Shown here piece after piece: positions 14,870-24,075 of a DNA stretch of 29,891 nt. A program made the translations under genes and the position numbers. Position 1 is the first letter of the stretch; each line of letters begins with the position of its first letter. The stretch spans positions 1 to 29,891 of the forward strand of contig SKQI01000048.1 of assembly GCA_007119095.1 (NCBI GenBank), written 5' to 3'. The stretch comes from Wenzhouxiangella sp. GTDB lineage: Bacteria > Pseudomonadota > Gammaproteobacteria > Xanthomonadales > Wenzhouxiangellaceae. The notes beneath the pieces were generated by a model. It was not told the DNA's origin and ran no database searches. It saw only the letters and a program-made list of their open reading frames with translations.

Positions 14870-17233
14870 TCAAAGGCCAGCAACAACGTAGGGAGGAAGG
14901 ACGACAACGAGCGCGGCACCGGCGTCGGAAGCCGCCAGACGGGTGGATTCATCATCAAGCATGGCGATGCCGCGAGCCTCGACGCTGGCCTCGATCTGGG
15001 CGAGCTTGCCGAGAAAACCCTGCCTGCTGGCCTTGCGGGCCAGCGCCTCGAGGCGCGGCAACCGCTCCTCCTCGCGCGCAACCCAGACTTCCACCCAGTC
15101 CAGATCCAGTGCCAGTGACGCATCGCTAAACTGCCGGGCGTCTTGTCGAAGTCTGGCCAGCTCCGCTTCGGCCTGGTTCTTCTCACCTTCGCTGAGTAAA
15201 GCTTCAATCATCAACAAACGTGAGCGCGCGGCAGCGCGCGTCTGGCCGCGGCGCTCGAACAATTCGGCAAGCTCTGCCGCTGATACCCGCACCTGCCAGG
15301 GATTTGCGCCAGCCAGAAGATCAATCTGCAACAGTTCCAGATCGCTGGTGGCCAGCCAGGTATCATGGCCGGTTTCGGCGCGCAGCACCCGTGCACGTTC
15401 GAAAGCCCGTCGGCTGCTTTCCAGGTCACCGCGCCATAGCGCGAGCCGACCTGCGCTGGCGTGCACGCCGGCCTGACGCAGCGGAGAACCACGCGTCACA
15501 AGCTCCTCGAGCTCCAGCAGCAGCGCCTCGGCCAGCAACAAATCGCCGGCCAGCACGCGATAGTCAATGCGTGACGCGCCGACATGCAGCATCAGCTCGA
15601 ACTGACCGATACGGCGATAGCCCTCGTACGCTTCGGCAAACAGGGCCTCGGCCTGTTCCAGTGCGCCCTCGCGGGCGGCCACCAGGGCCAGATTGAAAGC
15701 GGTACGGGCACGTGGCCCATCCAGATCCAGATCCCGAAAAATCTCCAGTGCCTGCTCATTGAGCGCCTGGCTGCGTTCATTCAAGCCCTGGGCCGAAGCG
15801 GCGGCGGCAAGATTGCCCAGCACCACGGCCTGGCCACGGCGATCACCCAGCTGCTCGAACACATCCAGCGACGCCTGCCAGAGTCGCTCGGCTTCGGCAA
15901 AACGATCGCGCCGTGCCAGCAAGGCGCCGGCATTGACCTGGAGACCCGCGACTCGCTGACCACGTCCGCTGCTGCGGGCGATTGTCATGGCCCGCTCGAA
16001 CGAACCCAGTGCCTGTTCAAAGGCACCGACCTCGACGCCGACCTGACCCAGTGCATTGTGCAGCTCAATGGCAAGATCCGGATTGGGGGTGGTCGGCAAG
16101 TCGGCAAGCTGCTGCTGCAGCAAAACCAGCGCCTGCTCCGGCTGGCCGCCCAGGCTGCCAAGCAAAGCCTGTTCGATCTCGACTCGCTGGCGAAGCTCGT
16201 CGTCCAGCACGGCTTCCGCTAGTCGCTCAAGCTTGCTCCCGGCTGATTCCAGTCGGCCCTGTTCGCGCAGCGCGGCCACGGCTTTCAGGGTGAGCTTTGC
16301 GCGCTCCTGCGGATGGTCGATCAGCAAGGCCTGGATATCCTCATCAGCCAGCACCGCCAGAACCTCGGCCAGATCACCACGGCGCTGGTGCAGACCAGCA
16401 AGAACCAGACTCGCGGAAAAACCCGCCGCCGGCTCACCCAGCGCTTTCGCCTGCGACATGGCGGCCTCGGCCAGATGCAGTGCCTGATCGGCATCACCAT
16501 CAATCATTGCCAGCCTTGCCTTGAGCACCAGCCAGCGCGGCTCCTGACGCACGGCCGAGTCCGATCCGAGCAGGCTCAGGGTCTGGCGTGCCTGCCCGCT
16601 TTGCAAGGCGTCCAGTTCGGCAGCCGCCAAATCCAGCATGACATCGAGATTGGCCGGCTCGACCAGGCTGAGCGCACGCAGATGGGCGGCAACTGCGGCA
16701 GGGTCATGACGCTGGCGGGCGGCCTCTGCCTGGCGTCGCAACGCGTCGGCGCTAGCCGGCACCTGCCGCGCTACGCCGGAAACATCGCCCGCCTGATTGT
16801 CCGGCCAGAACAGGTATCCGGCTGCCAGCACCGCAGTCAGAATCGCTCCGCCGGTCAGCAGGCGGCGATGACCATGACGGGGTGGCTGGCCGGGTGACCC
16901 GATCGAGTCAGTATTCGCTGGTTGGTGCGACCGCACCGGACAAACAATCCGGTAACCGCGGCCATGACAGGTCTCGATGTACTTGGGATCGCGAGCTCTG
17001 TCGCCGAGCGCCTGACGCAGCTCGCTGATGGTCTGAGGCAAGGCATTGGGCGATAGTGCACTGCGCCCCCAGACTCGGTCCAGCAAATCGTCACGGCTGA
17101 CCAGGGCCGGGGCTGCTTCGATCAGGGCAAGCAAAAGATTCCAGGCCTGGCGTCTAAGCACCACGGGTCCGTCCGGACCGTTCAGCTGACCGCCGGCAGA
17201 ATCAAGCTCGAAATCACCGAACGTGTATCGCAT
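14870..17233 (-). CDS. CadC/ToxR-like membrane transcriptional regulator with TPR domain
   Basis: The 787-residue protein has an OmpR/PhoB-type winged HTH at the N-terminus (about 1-98: 'YTFGDFELD', 'LRRQAWNLLLALIE', 'VSRDDLLDRVWG', 'ISELRQALGD', 'YIETCHGRGYRI'). A single transmembrane segment follows (about 127-146, 'LLTGGAILTAVLAAGYLFW'). The remaining 640 residues are Ala/Leu/Glu-rich helix pairs with TPR spacing, predicted periplasmic. There is no receiver domain, so it is a one-component regulator in the style of CadC. It lies upstream of the secreted CocE-type hydrolase on the same strand, which may be its target, and 65 bp downstream of the M48 gene. The signal sensed is unknown. Confidence 0.8.
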   Translation of the reverse strand: MRYTFGDFELDSAGGQLNGPDGPVVLRRQAWNLLLALIEAAPALVSRDDLLDRVWGRSALSPNALPQTISELRQALGDRARDPKYIETCHGRGYRIVCPVRSHQPANTDSIGSPGQPPRHGHRRLLTGGAILTAVLAAGYLFWPDNQAGDVSGVARQVPASADALRRQAEAARQRHDPAAVAAHLRALSLVEPANLDVMLDLAAAELDALQSGQARQTLSLLGSDSAVRQEPRWLVLKARLAMIDGDADQALHLAEAAMSQAKALGEPAAGFSASLVLAGLHQRRGDLAEVLAVLADEDIQALLIDHPQERAKLTLKAVAALREQGRLESAGSKLERLAEAVLDDELRQRVEIEQALLGSLGGQPEQALVLLQQQLADLPTTPNPDLAIELHNALGQVGVEVGAFEQALGSFERAMTIARSSGRGQRVAGLQVNAGALLARRDRFAEAERLWQASLDVFEQLGDRRGQAVVLGNLAAAASAQGLNERSQALNEQALEIFRDLDLDGPRARTAFNLALVAAREGALEQAEALFAEAYEGYRRIGQFELMLHVGASRIDYRVLAGDLLLAEALLLELEELVTRGSPLRQAGVHASAGRLALWRGDLESSRRAFERARVLRAETGHDTWLATSDLELLQIDLLAGANPWQVRVSAAELAELFERRGQTRAAARSRLLMIEALLSEGEKNQAEAELARLRQDARQFSDASLALDLDWVEVWVAREEERLPRLEALARKASRQGFLGKLAQIEASVEARGIAMLDDESTRLAASDAGAALVVVLPPYVVAGL

Positions 17234-17298
17234 GCGTCAAGTTTACCCAACCGATAGCTGTTGGTGACTGCAGAACTGCAGCCGGCAGAAAGGGCGGG

Positions 17299-19242
17299 TC
17301 AGCCTGGTTGGCCGGGTTGCTCGAACAAGGGCAGCGGCACGTGCAGAACACCGCAAATGACGCGCATCAGCTCCATCTCGGCAGCCACGACCTGGCCATC
17401 ATGCTGGACAATGCGAGCCATCGCTGCCACCAGCCGCTGCTTCTCCAAAGGACGCAGCGCATCCAGTGACTTGAGAGCCCGGTCAAGGGCGGATGGCCAG
17501 TCGTCGGGCAAATCCAGCACTTTCGGGTAGCTGGCATCGTCAAACAGCGCACCCAGGCCCACGGCCAGGGCGGCACGTGCTTCATCGGGCTGTTCAGGAT
17601 GGCCGTGATGGGCCAGCACGGTCAAAAGCACCCGGGCCTCATCGGCCAGGCCGGGGAGTTTCTTCGAGCCACCGGCGCGCGCACGAGAGGGATTCAGCAG
17701 GTCTTCGATCTGGCTACTGACCAGCCGGGCCAGGGCGTATTCAAAAACATCGATTCGGCCGTCTGCATGGATCAGATCATCGATCAACTTCATCAACCGA
17801 ACCAGCTGATCCGGTGGATGTCGGCGAACGGCCGGGAAAGCCATCTCCATTAGCGGCAGACGCTGTTCGGCAGCCAGTTCGGGGGCAGCCTCGCGCAAGG
17901 CGCGGACCTGGCCTTCGCTGTCACTGCCCAACGACTTGGCAATCATCAACAATTGTTTTTCGCGCACCTCGGCATCGTCATCAAGCAGCAGATAACAGAT
18001 CACTTCCTGCGACCATTCGTCAGAGTGCGCGGCTCGCTCCAGCGGCTTGGGAATCGCGGCCGCCAGCGCGGCTGCCAGGAATACCTGGTTCAAACCGGGC
18101 TGACCGATGGCCTCGGCCAGATTGTCGGGATTCAGCGGCAAGCCGCCGGGTCCACGCTTGTCGGCTTCCTTCTGTTCGCTGGCCGCACGGGCGGCTTCTT
18201 CCGCTTCTGCCTTGCGCGCCTGGGCATGGCGGCTGAGCTGCTCGGCAATTTCCTGGAACTGCTCGGGCTTGAAGCCCGGGTCTATGGCCTGAATGCGCTG
18301 CTCCAGCGGCGGGTGGGTGGCAAACATCTGGTAGCCCATGCCACGGGCAAACAGCATGTGGCCCACCTCTTCGGAATCAGCGGTCAGGAAAGAGCCGTGC
18401 TGCAGCGCACCGATCTTTTTCAGCGCGCCGCCAATGCCATCCGGGTGACGCGTGAACTGCACCGCCGAGGCATCGGCCAGAAACTCCCGCTGTCGGGAAA
18501 CGGCGGCCTTGATCCAGCGACCGAAGAAAAGCCCCACGTAACCGATGATGACCACGGCAAGGCCGATGAAAACGGCAGGTGCTGCGTTTCTGGAATCGCG
18601 GGCAAAGCGTGCCGACAGCAACAGGCGACGGCCGATGATGGAAATCACCAGGATCCCGAACAACACCCCGATCAAGCGGATATTCAAGCGCATGTCACCG
18701 TTGAAGATGTGCGCAAATTCATGGGCAATCACGCCCTGCAGTTCGTCGCGGTCCAGGTTTTCCAGGGTGCCCCGGGTGACGGCGACGGCCGCATCGGAAG
18801 TCGAGTAACCGGCGGCAAATGCATTGATACCCTGCTCATGTTCGAGCACGTAAACCTCGGGCACCGGGATCCCCGAGGCAATGGCCATTTCTTCAACGAC
18901 GTTATGCAAGCGTCGACGCAAGGGGTCGCGGGTATCGGGCTCGACCAGGCTTCCACCCAGCTGACGGGCGATTTCGCCGCCGCCGGCACGCAGCTGAAGG
19001 CTGCGCCATGCGCTGGCCAGACCGATCACCGCGCCGGTAATCAGGGTGGAGGCAAAGACCAGGCCCGCGTTACTCCGCCAGACCTCACTGGATGGCGCCC
19101 CGGTGGTGGCCGCGTGAGCACCAAACAGCGTCAGCACGAGCAAATTAACCGCCATGATGATGGCGACCACCGCCAGCACGAATAGAAACACCAGAAAGCG
19201 AGTCTGGCGACGGGCCTTGTCCTGTTGCTCGAAGAAGTTCAT
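17299..19242 (-). CDS. M48-family membrane metalloprotease with C-terminal TerB-like extension
   Basis: The 647-residue protein has two N-terminal membrane helices (about 17-40 and 58-78) and two more around 187-205 and 222-243, the HtpX-like topology. The zinc motif is 'HEFAH' (H174, E175, H178) with the third ligand E253 in 'REFLADASA'. 'HPPLEQRIQAI' closes the peptidase domain near residue 320. The remaining 300 residues are a helical extension; two stretches ('LIDDLIHADGRIDVFEYAL' and 'RIVQHDGQVVAAEMELMRVI') look like TerB-type repeats. HtpX proper is about 290 aa, so this is the long version. It lies downstream of lemA, a recurring pairing, suggesting a membrane-protein quality-control unit. 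Confidence 0.85.
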   Translation of the reverse strand: MNFFEQQDKARRQTRFLVFLFVLAVVAIIMAVNLLVLTLFGAHAATTGAPSSEVWRSNAGLVFASTLITGAVIGLASAWRSLQLRAGGGEIARQLGGSLVEPDTRDPLRRRLHNVVEEMAIASGIPVPEVYVLEHEQGINAFAAGYSTSDAAVAVTRGTLENLDRDELQGVIAHEFAHIFNGDMRLNIRLIGVLFGILVISIIGRRLLLSARFARDSRNAAPAVFIGLAVVIIGYVGLFFGRWIKAAVSRQREFLADASAVQFTRHPDGIGGALKKIGALQHGSFLTADSEEVGHMLFARGMGYQMFATHPPLEQRIQAIDPGFKPEQFQEIAEQLSRHAQARKAEAEEAARAASEQKEADKRGPGGLPLNPDNLAEAIGQPGLNQVFLAAALAAAIPKPLERAAHSDEWSQEVICYLLLDDDAEVREKQLLMIAKSLGSDSEGQVRALREAAPELAAEQRLPLMEMAFPAVRRHPPDQLVRLMKLIDDLIHADGRIDVFEYALARLVSSQIEDLLNPSRARAGGSKKLPGLADEARVLLTVLAHHGHPEQPDEARAALAVGLGALFDDASYPKVLDLPDDWPSALDRALKSLDALRPLEKQRLVAAMARIVQHDGQVVAAEMELMRVICGVLHVPLPLFEQPGQPG

Positions 19243-19263
19243 GGCAGCGTAGGTTCAGGGAAC

Positions 19264-19330
19264 AAGGCTCAAGGTTCAAGGCGCAAGGAATAGTCTTGCC
19301 CTTGAACCTTGCACCTTGAACCTTGCGCTT
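19264..19330. repeat. Inverted and direct repeats between lemA and the M48 gene
   Basis: The unit AAGGTTCAAGGCGCAAGG (19271-19288) has an inverted copy at 19307-19324 matching 17 of 18 positions, and a second, one-base-shorter inverted copy at about 19295-19310 that partly overlaps it. The upstream side also holds AAGGCTC. The result is a large hairpin with two alternative pairings, inside the lemA-M48 transcription unit. It may set the relative level of the downstream protease or be a dispersed intergenic repeat. Confidence 0.75.
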
Positions 19331-19333
19331 TTC

Positions 19334-19921
19334 CTATCCGAAGTTCACCTGTACCGCTTCGCGCTTGGCCGGGTCTTCAATTTCCAGCAGCTGGGCCGGG
19401 TTGAAGTTGAACATGCCGGCGACGATGTTGTTCGGGAAGCTCTCACGCAGAATGTTGTAGCTCATCACCGAATCGTTGTAGGCCTGGCGGGCGAAGGCGA
19501 CCTTGTTCTCGGTGCTGGTCAGCTCTTCGGACAGCTGCATCATGTTCTGGTTGGCCTTGAGGTCGGGATAATTTTCCGACAAGGCAAACAGGCGACCCAA
19601 TGCACCGGACAGGCCCTGCTCAGCCTGGTTCAAGCGCTTGACCGCGTCGGGATCAGTGGGGTCACTGGAAGCGGCCTTGAGCTGGTTGACCGCACCATTT
19701 CGTGCCTTGATCACGGCCTCCAGCGTTTCGCGCTCGTGCGCCATGTACTTCTTGGCGACCTCGACCAGATTGGGAATCAGGTCGTAGCGACGAGTCAACT
19801 GCACATCGATCTGGGCGAAGGCATTCTTGTAACGATTGCGGGACGCAACCAGCTTGTTGTAAATGGCGATAACGAAGATCGCCAGGGCGATGATGACGCC
19901 CAGGATGATAAGCAGCTCCAT
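19334..19921 (-). CDS. lemA: LemA family protein
   Basis: The 195-residue protein shows one N-terminal membrane helix (about 2-21) then the typical LemA helical domain: 'IYNKLVASRNRYKNAFAQIDVQLTRRYDLIPNLVEVAKKYMAHE', 'LFALSENYPDLKANQNMMQLSEEL', 'ENKVAFARQAYNDSVMSYN', and 'FPNNIVAGMFNF'. Most of the protein is predicted outside the cytoplasm. LemA is widespread but its biochemical function is not settled; it recurrently travels with M48 proteases, as it does here. AGGAGAG lies 6 nt before the ATG. Confidence 0.95.
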   Translation of the reverse strand: MELLIILGVIIALAIFVIAIYNKLVASRNRYKNAFAQIDVQLTRRYDLIPNLVEVAKKYMAHERETLEAVIKARNGAVNQLKAASSDPTDPDAVKRLNQAEQGLSGALGRLFALSENYPDLKANQNMMQLSEELTSTENKVAFARQAYNDSVMSYNILRESFPNNIVAGMFNFNPAQLLEIEDPAKREAVQVNFG

Positions 19922-19983
19922 GACACACTCTCCTAGCGAAAACGCAACCGCTGCAGTTTAACCTGAACCTCGAGCGAATGGCA

Positions 19984-19998
19984 CTAGTGGCCCACTAG
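19984..19998. promoter_or_regulatory. Perfect palindrome upstream of lemA
   Basis: CTAGTGG-C-CCACTAG is a perfect 7+7 inverted repeat 63 bp upstream of the lemA start and 43 bp after the histidine-kinase stop. Its symmetry and place fit an operator for a dimeric regulator; a weak hairpin terminator for the kinase gene is the alternative, though no T-run follows. Confidence 0.4.
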
Positions 19999-20040
19999 CC
20001 ACCGCCTACAGCGTCCGTTGCAATTAAAGCACCGACAGCC

Positions 20041-23000
20041 TCAGTCATCGGCAGACGGCTTGACTGGCACCTTGCGGGACAGCGCGTAATCCAGCAACAA
20101 GCCAATCAGGCGACTCTCGATCAGCGGCCAGCGCAGCAACACCTGGTTCTCGCCTGCAGCAACGCGCCCGGACGTCTGGTACGGGACATCAACCAGCACG
20201 GTCAGCCCGGCTTGCTCTGACCAGGCCTCGGCGGCACCCTCGCAATGACCATCCTGCAACAGCAGCACTTCGCAGCCCGGCGACCGTGCGGCCCCGGCAT
20301 CACTGGCGTCGATCAGGCGGAACCCCCAACGGCGACTCAGCCGCCACAGGACGCGCCAGGTAGGCGGGTCCACCCTGACTGCCACCACCATCCCAGCCAA
20401 CAGTCTGGTCAAGGGTTGCTGCAAAGCCCAGTTTCCGGGCTGCGGCAGGCTGATCTGGAACCGGCTGCCGCTGACCGTATCATCGGCCAGGCCGAGCTCT
20501 CCGCCCATCGCGGCAACCAGCCGGCGGCAGATGGCCAGGCCAAGACCCGACCCGCTGTAGGCCCGGGTAATCGATGCATCAAGCTGCACGAAGGGCTCGA
20601 ACAGTCGTTGCCTATCGACCGGTTCAATCCCGGGACCGGAGTCACTGACCGAAATTTCCAGCGAGCCGCCGGTGCGCTCAACGCTGATCTCGATTCCCCC
20701 CTGATCGGTGAACTTGACCGCATTCGATAACAGGTTGCCAAGCACCTGGGCCAGGCGATCGGCATCGCCATGGGCGAGGGTGGGCAAATCGGAAGCCAGA
20801 CGCAGACGCAGATCAAGCTGCTTTCGCGCGGCATTGGGCGCGTGCAGATCAATCACCTGCTCAAGCATCGAGACCAGCTCGAATGGCTGCATTTCCAGGC
20901 TCATGCGCCCGGCTTCAATGCGCGAAATATCGAGCACATCATCAATGATGCGCTGCAGCTGCAACCCGGATTGACGCAAGGTTCGCAGCAGCGATTGCTG
21001 GTTCGGACTGGCTTCTATGTCGTCAAGCAGCTCCACCATGCCCATCACTCCATGCAAGGGGGTGCGGATTTCATGGCTCATCGTCGCCAGGAATTCGGAC
21101 TTTGCCGCGCTGGCGTGCTCGGCCCGTTCCGCCAGCGCGCGCACTTTTTCAATCAGCAGAAGATTGTGCAGCGCCTGGGCCGCCATTTGTCTTAGCAGGC
21201 CTACTCGCTCGTGACGGTCCGGGTCGAACCCTGACGGCCCGGCCTCGAGTAGACAGGCCGCCACCGATTGATCAGCCGCATCCAGCTCCACCACGATAAA
21301 CGCGCTGTCGTCGGGGGTGTTTGCCCTCGCCTGCCAGGTATTGGCGTCAATGGTCTCGACCGGATGGCCAATGGCGATCGGCTGGTCCGGCAGTTGCTCA
21401 TGGTGATACAAAAACCATGCGCGCCTTGCCTGACAGATCTTGATCAACTCCGAGCCAATGGCCATGGCCAGGGCCTTCGGCGCAAGGTTGGCGTTCAAGC
21501 GCTCGATCACCTGGCGCTGCTCTTCGGCAATGGCGCGCTTTTGACGGGCATCCCTGACCTCTCTTCGCCGCCGTCGCAGCCCCAGCAAACCGCGCCAACC
21601 GGCAGCGGTGCCGGCGAACACCAGCAGAGCATAGGCAACCAGGGCAGGCCCACTGCGCCAGGGCGGAGCCTCGATCATTATTTCCAGGACATCGCCATCG
21701 TCGCTCCATCGTCCGCCGGGCATGGCCGCCTGGACCTCGAACCGATAGCGTCCCGGGCGCAGATTGCTGTAAAAATGTCGTGTTTGCCCAATCAGTTCCA
21801 GCCAGTCATCATCCCAACCGCTCAGGCGCAGCCGGTAACGTGTCTGATCCGGCGCCACATACGACAAGGCGGCATAGTTGACTGCCAGATTGTTATTGCG
21901 ATGGTTGAGCCGAACCAGTTCGCGCGCCCCGGGCGAGATCGCCAGGCGCTGGTTGCCGGCTTCAATGCCGGTGACGTAAACCGGTGGCGCGGGCGAGTGG
22001 ACCTCGGCCCGGGCCGGGTCAACCAGCACCAGACCCCGGGTACTGCCAATGGCCAGACGACCCGAGTCCATTGCCAGTGCTGCATAGCGGGGAAACTCGG
22101 CAACCGCAAGCCCATCCGGTCGCGCGAACCGGCGAAGCTGACCGGACTCCGGCTGAAATCGGGCCACGCCATTGCCGAGCACAAGCCAGAGCTCATTGCC
22201 AACACCGCCTGACAAGGCGTGAATTCGACCGTCAAGCTGCAGTGAGGCCAGGCGGTGACGCTCGGTTTGAATCATGTCATTGCCGGTTTGCCGCCATCGG
22301 CTCAACGAAAAATCCGTTGCCACCCAAAGCTCATCGGCCAACCAGCGCATGGCCTGGATCGGACCATCATCGATGTCGAGCATGGCCTCGAATTGGCCGT
22401 TGTCATGGCGCCGGTAGATGGTGTTGCGACCAGCCAACCACCAGCCACCAGGGCCGGTCACCAGCGCCGTGACCATCTCCTCCGGCAAGTATTCGTGCGC
22501 TTCACCCTGGGCGTGAAAGTGCTCACGCACATCGTTGGCCAGGTCCACTCTGAACAAACCGGCATCAAATGTTGCTACCCACAAGGCATCATCCCCATCA
22601 GCAACGATGAAACTGAAGGTTCCCTGATCGACCTGTTCGCGCACCATCAGCGACACAAGCTCTCGACTGGACGGATTGTAGTAGCGAATTTCCCTTGACC
22701 AGCCCATCACCAGGCGCTCTCCAAGTCGGGCCAGATGCGTTACTGGCCCCAGATCTGACAAGGCCGGGTCGTCGAAGATATCCTGGATCCACTCTGCCTT
22801 GCCGGTTGCCAGGTCTAGTCGCTGCACGCCGCCATCCCGGCTGCCCAGCCACAAGGCGTCCGCCCCCGCTTCCGGCGCAATCGCCGCCACCGCCCGAAGC
22901 TGCAAACCTTGCTCGCGTCCAGCCACAGCCTGGTAGCGGGCAAACGCCCGATGACCGGGCGGCAGGTAGGCCACACCGCTACGAAACACCGACAACCACA

Positions 23001-23988
23001 GACCGCCTTCGGCATCCTGCAAGACATCGAACAACGCGCTCGCGGGCAAGCCGTCGTCCACGCCTTCGACGGCGCGCAGGCGCTCACCGGCACCGTGCTC
23101 CGGATGCCAGTGCAACATGCCATCGTAGGTAGTCAACAGCATCCAGTCATTCTCGCCGTGGACGAAGCCGGTAATCGTGGCCTCGGCATCGAGAACCTGT
23201 CGGGCCTGCTCCGGCCCATCGACAGCCAGCAGCTCACGCAGCCTGCTGACGAAAATGCCACCGTCAGCCGCTTGCGTAATGGCATTGAAGATCGGGACAT
23301 CAGCCTCCCGGTCGCGACTCAGCATGGGCCTGAATGCAGGCTGCCCGGGGTCATCAAGGAGACTGACCTGGTCGCTTTGCACCAGCCAGATCCGGCATTG
23401 GTCGTCGACCATCAGCTGCATCTGGAAGCCGGACTCAACCAACCCGAACTCCGGCGTCTGATCAAAGTGCTGCAATTGACCAGTTTCAGAATCAAGGCGG
23501 CCAACACCACCCCGCATAAAGGCCAGCCAGACACCGCCGGCACAGTCTTCTGCCATTGACCAGATATTCTCATGCGGAAGCTCACCGTCCAGGCTGGTCG
23601 GCGTCAAGTGCTGAAGCAGGCTCAGATCGGGCCCGATCTGTACCACTCCCTGCCCGGAAATGGCCGCCCAGACGGTGCCATCGGAGGCCGCCAGCAGACT
23701 CATGACATTCAGTCCGGGCAAGGCGTTGGGCTCGGCCGGGTCATGACTGAGACGGACCAGTTCATGGCCGGCATGACGGACCAACCCGCTGCGGGTGCCA
23801 ATCCAGACATAACCCTGGCGATCCTGAACGATGGACTCGACATTGCTGTCGGGCAAACCATCGACCACGCTCAAATGGCGGAAGACCGGCCCCAGGTCAC
23901 CAGCATGAGCGGCAGACGCCAGCGTCATGGCGAGCAGACACCCTGCCAGCAAGGCAACAAAAACAGATCTGGTTTCCGAATCAGCCAT
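20041..23988 (-). CDS. Reg_prop/Y_Y_Y sensor histidine kinase with degenerate C-terminal receiver
   Basis: I chose ATG 23988 (1315 aa) because it opens a clean signal peptide and has GGGGTG just upstream; an in-frame ATG at 24018 adds 10 residues. Two-component-regulator propeller repeats fill about 30-690 ('HLSVVDGLPDSNVESIVQDRQGYVWIGT' is the first). A Y_Y_Y domain follows (about 690-765, 'RLSGWDDDW', 'LRPGRYRFEVQA'). A membrane helix (about 778-800), a GAF-like region (about 850-945), HisKA with H972 in 'MSHEIRTPLHG', and an HATPase with 'NLLSNAVKF', 'DSGPGIEP' and 'GSGLGLAIC' complete the kinase. The last 130 residues align with a receiver but lack the acidic pair. A periplasmic propeller sensing a ligand is typical; no response regulator is adjacent. 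Confidence 0.85.
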   Translation of the reverse strand: MADSETRSVFVALLAGCLLAMTLASAAHAGDLGPVFRHLSVVDGLPDSNVESIVQDRQGYVWIGTRSGLVRHAGHELVRLSHDPAEPNALPGLNVMSLLAASDGTVWAAISGQGVVQIGPDLSLLQHLTPTSLDGELPHENIWSMAEDCAGGVWLAFMRGGVGRLDSETGQLQHFDQTPEFGLVESGFQMQLMVDDQCRIWLVQSDQVSLLDDPGQPAFRPMLSRDREADVPIFNAITQAADGGIFVSRLRELLAVDGPEQARQVLDAEATITGFVHGENDWMLLTTYDGMLHWHPEHGAGERLRAVEGVDDGLPASALFDVLQDAEGGLWLSVFRSGVAYLPPGHRAFARYQAVAGREQGLQLRAVAAIAPEAGADALWLGSRDGGVQRLDLATGKAEWIQDIFDDPALSDLGPVTHLARLGERLVMGWSREIRYYNPSSRELVSLMVREQVDQGTFSFIVADGDDALWVATFDAGLFRVDLANDVREHFHAQGEAHEYLPEEMVTALVTGPGGWWLAGRNTIYRRHDNGQFEAMLDIDDGPIQAMRWLADELWVATDFSLSRWRQTGNDMIQTERHRLASLQLDGRIHALSGGVGNELWLVLGNGVARFQPESGQLRRFARPDGLAVAEFPRYAALAMDSGRLAIGSTRGLVLVDPARAEVHSPAPPVYVTGIEAGNQRLAISPGARELVRLNHRNNNLAVNYAALSYVAPDQTRYRLRLSGWDDDWLELIGQTRHFYSNLRPGRYRFEVQAAMPGGRWSDDGDVLEIMIEAPPWRSGPALVAYALLVFAGTAAGWRGLLGLRRRRREVRDARQKRAIAEEQRQVIERLNANLAPKALAMAIGSELIKICQARRAWFLYHHEQLPDQPIAIGHPVETIDANTWQARANTPDDSAFIVVELDAADQSVAACLLEAGPSGFDPDRHERVGLLRQMAAQALHNLLLIEKVRALAERAEHASAAKSEFLATMSHEIRTPLHGVMGMVELLDDIEASPNQQSLLRTLRQSGLQLQRIIDDVLDISRIEAGRMSLEMQPFELVSMLEQVIDLHAPNAARKQLDLRLRLASDLPTLAHGDADRLAQVLGNLLSNAVKFTDQGGIEISVERTGGSLEISVSDSGPGIEPVDRQRLFEPFVQLDASITRAYSGSGLGLAICRRLVAAMGGELGLADDTVSGSRFQISLPQPGNWALQQPLTRLLAGMVVAVRVDPPTWRVLWRLSRRWGFRLIDASDAGAARSPGCEVLLLQDGHCEGAAEAWSEQAGLTVLVDVPYQTSGRVAAGENQVLLRWPLIESRLIGLLLDYALSRKVPVKPSADD

Positions 23989-24046
23989 CCCTACACCCCA
24001 AACTCGGCAAACAGCCATTTGTCAAGGGTACCTGACTCTGCCCCGT

Positions 24047-24066
24047 CATGGCCAGGTCAGGCCATG
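24047..24066. terminator. Hairpin between the radical SAM and kinase genes
   Basis: CATGGCC-AGGTCA-GGCCATG is a perfect 7-bp stem with a 6-nt loop, 9 bp after the radical SAM stop. No T-run follows on the transcribed strand, so termination would be partial; the 57-bp gap leaves read-through into the kinase possible. Confidence 0.4.
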
Positions 24067-24075
24067 CTTTCCCAG

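Noticed and set aside
17953..19185. A 410-codon plus-strand open frame opposite the M48 protease
   Set aside because: Antisense shadow of a gene with an intact HEFAH motif and membrane helices.
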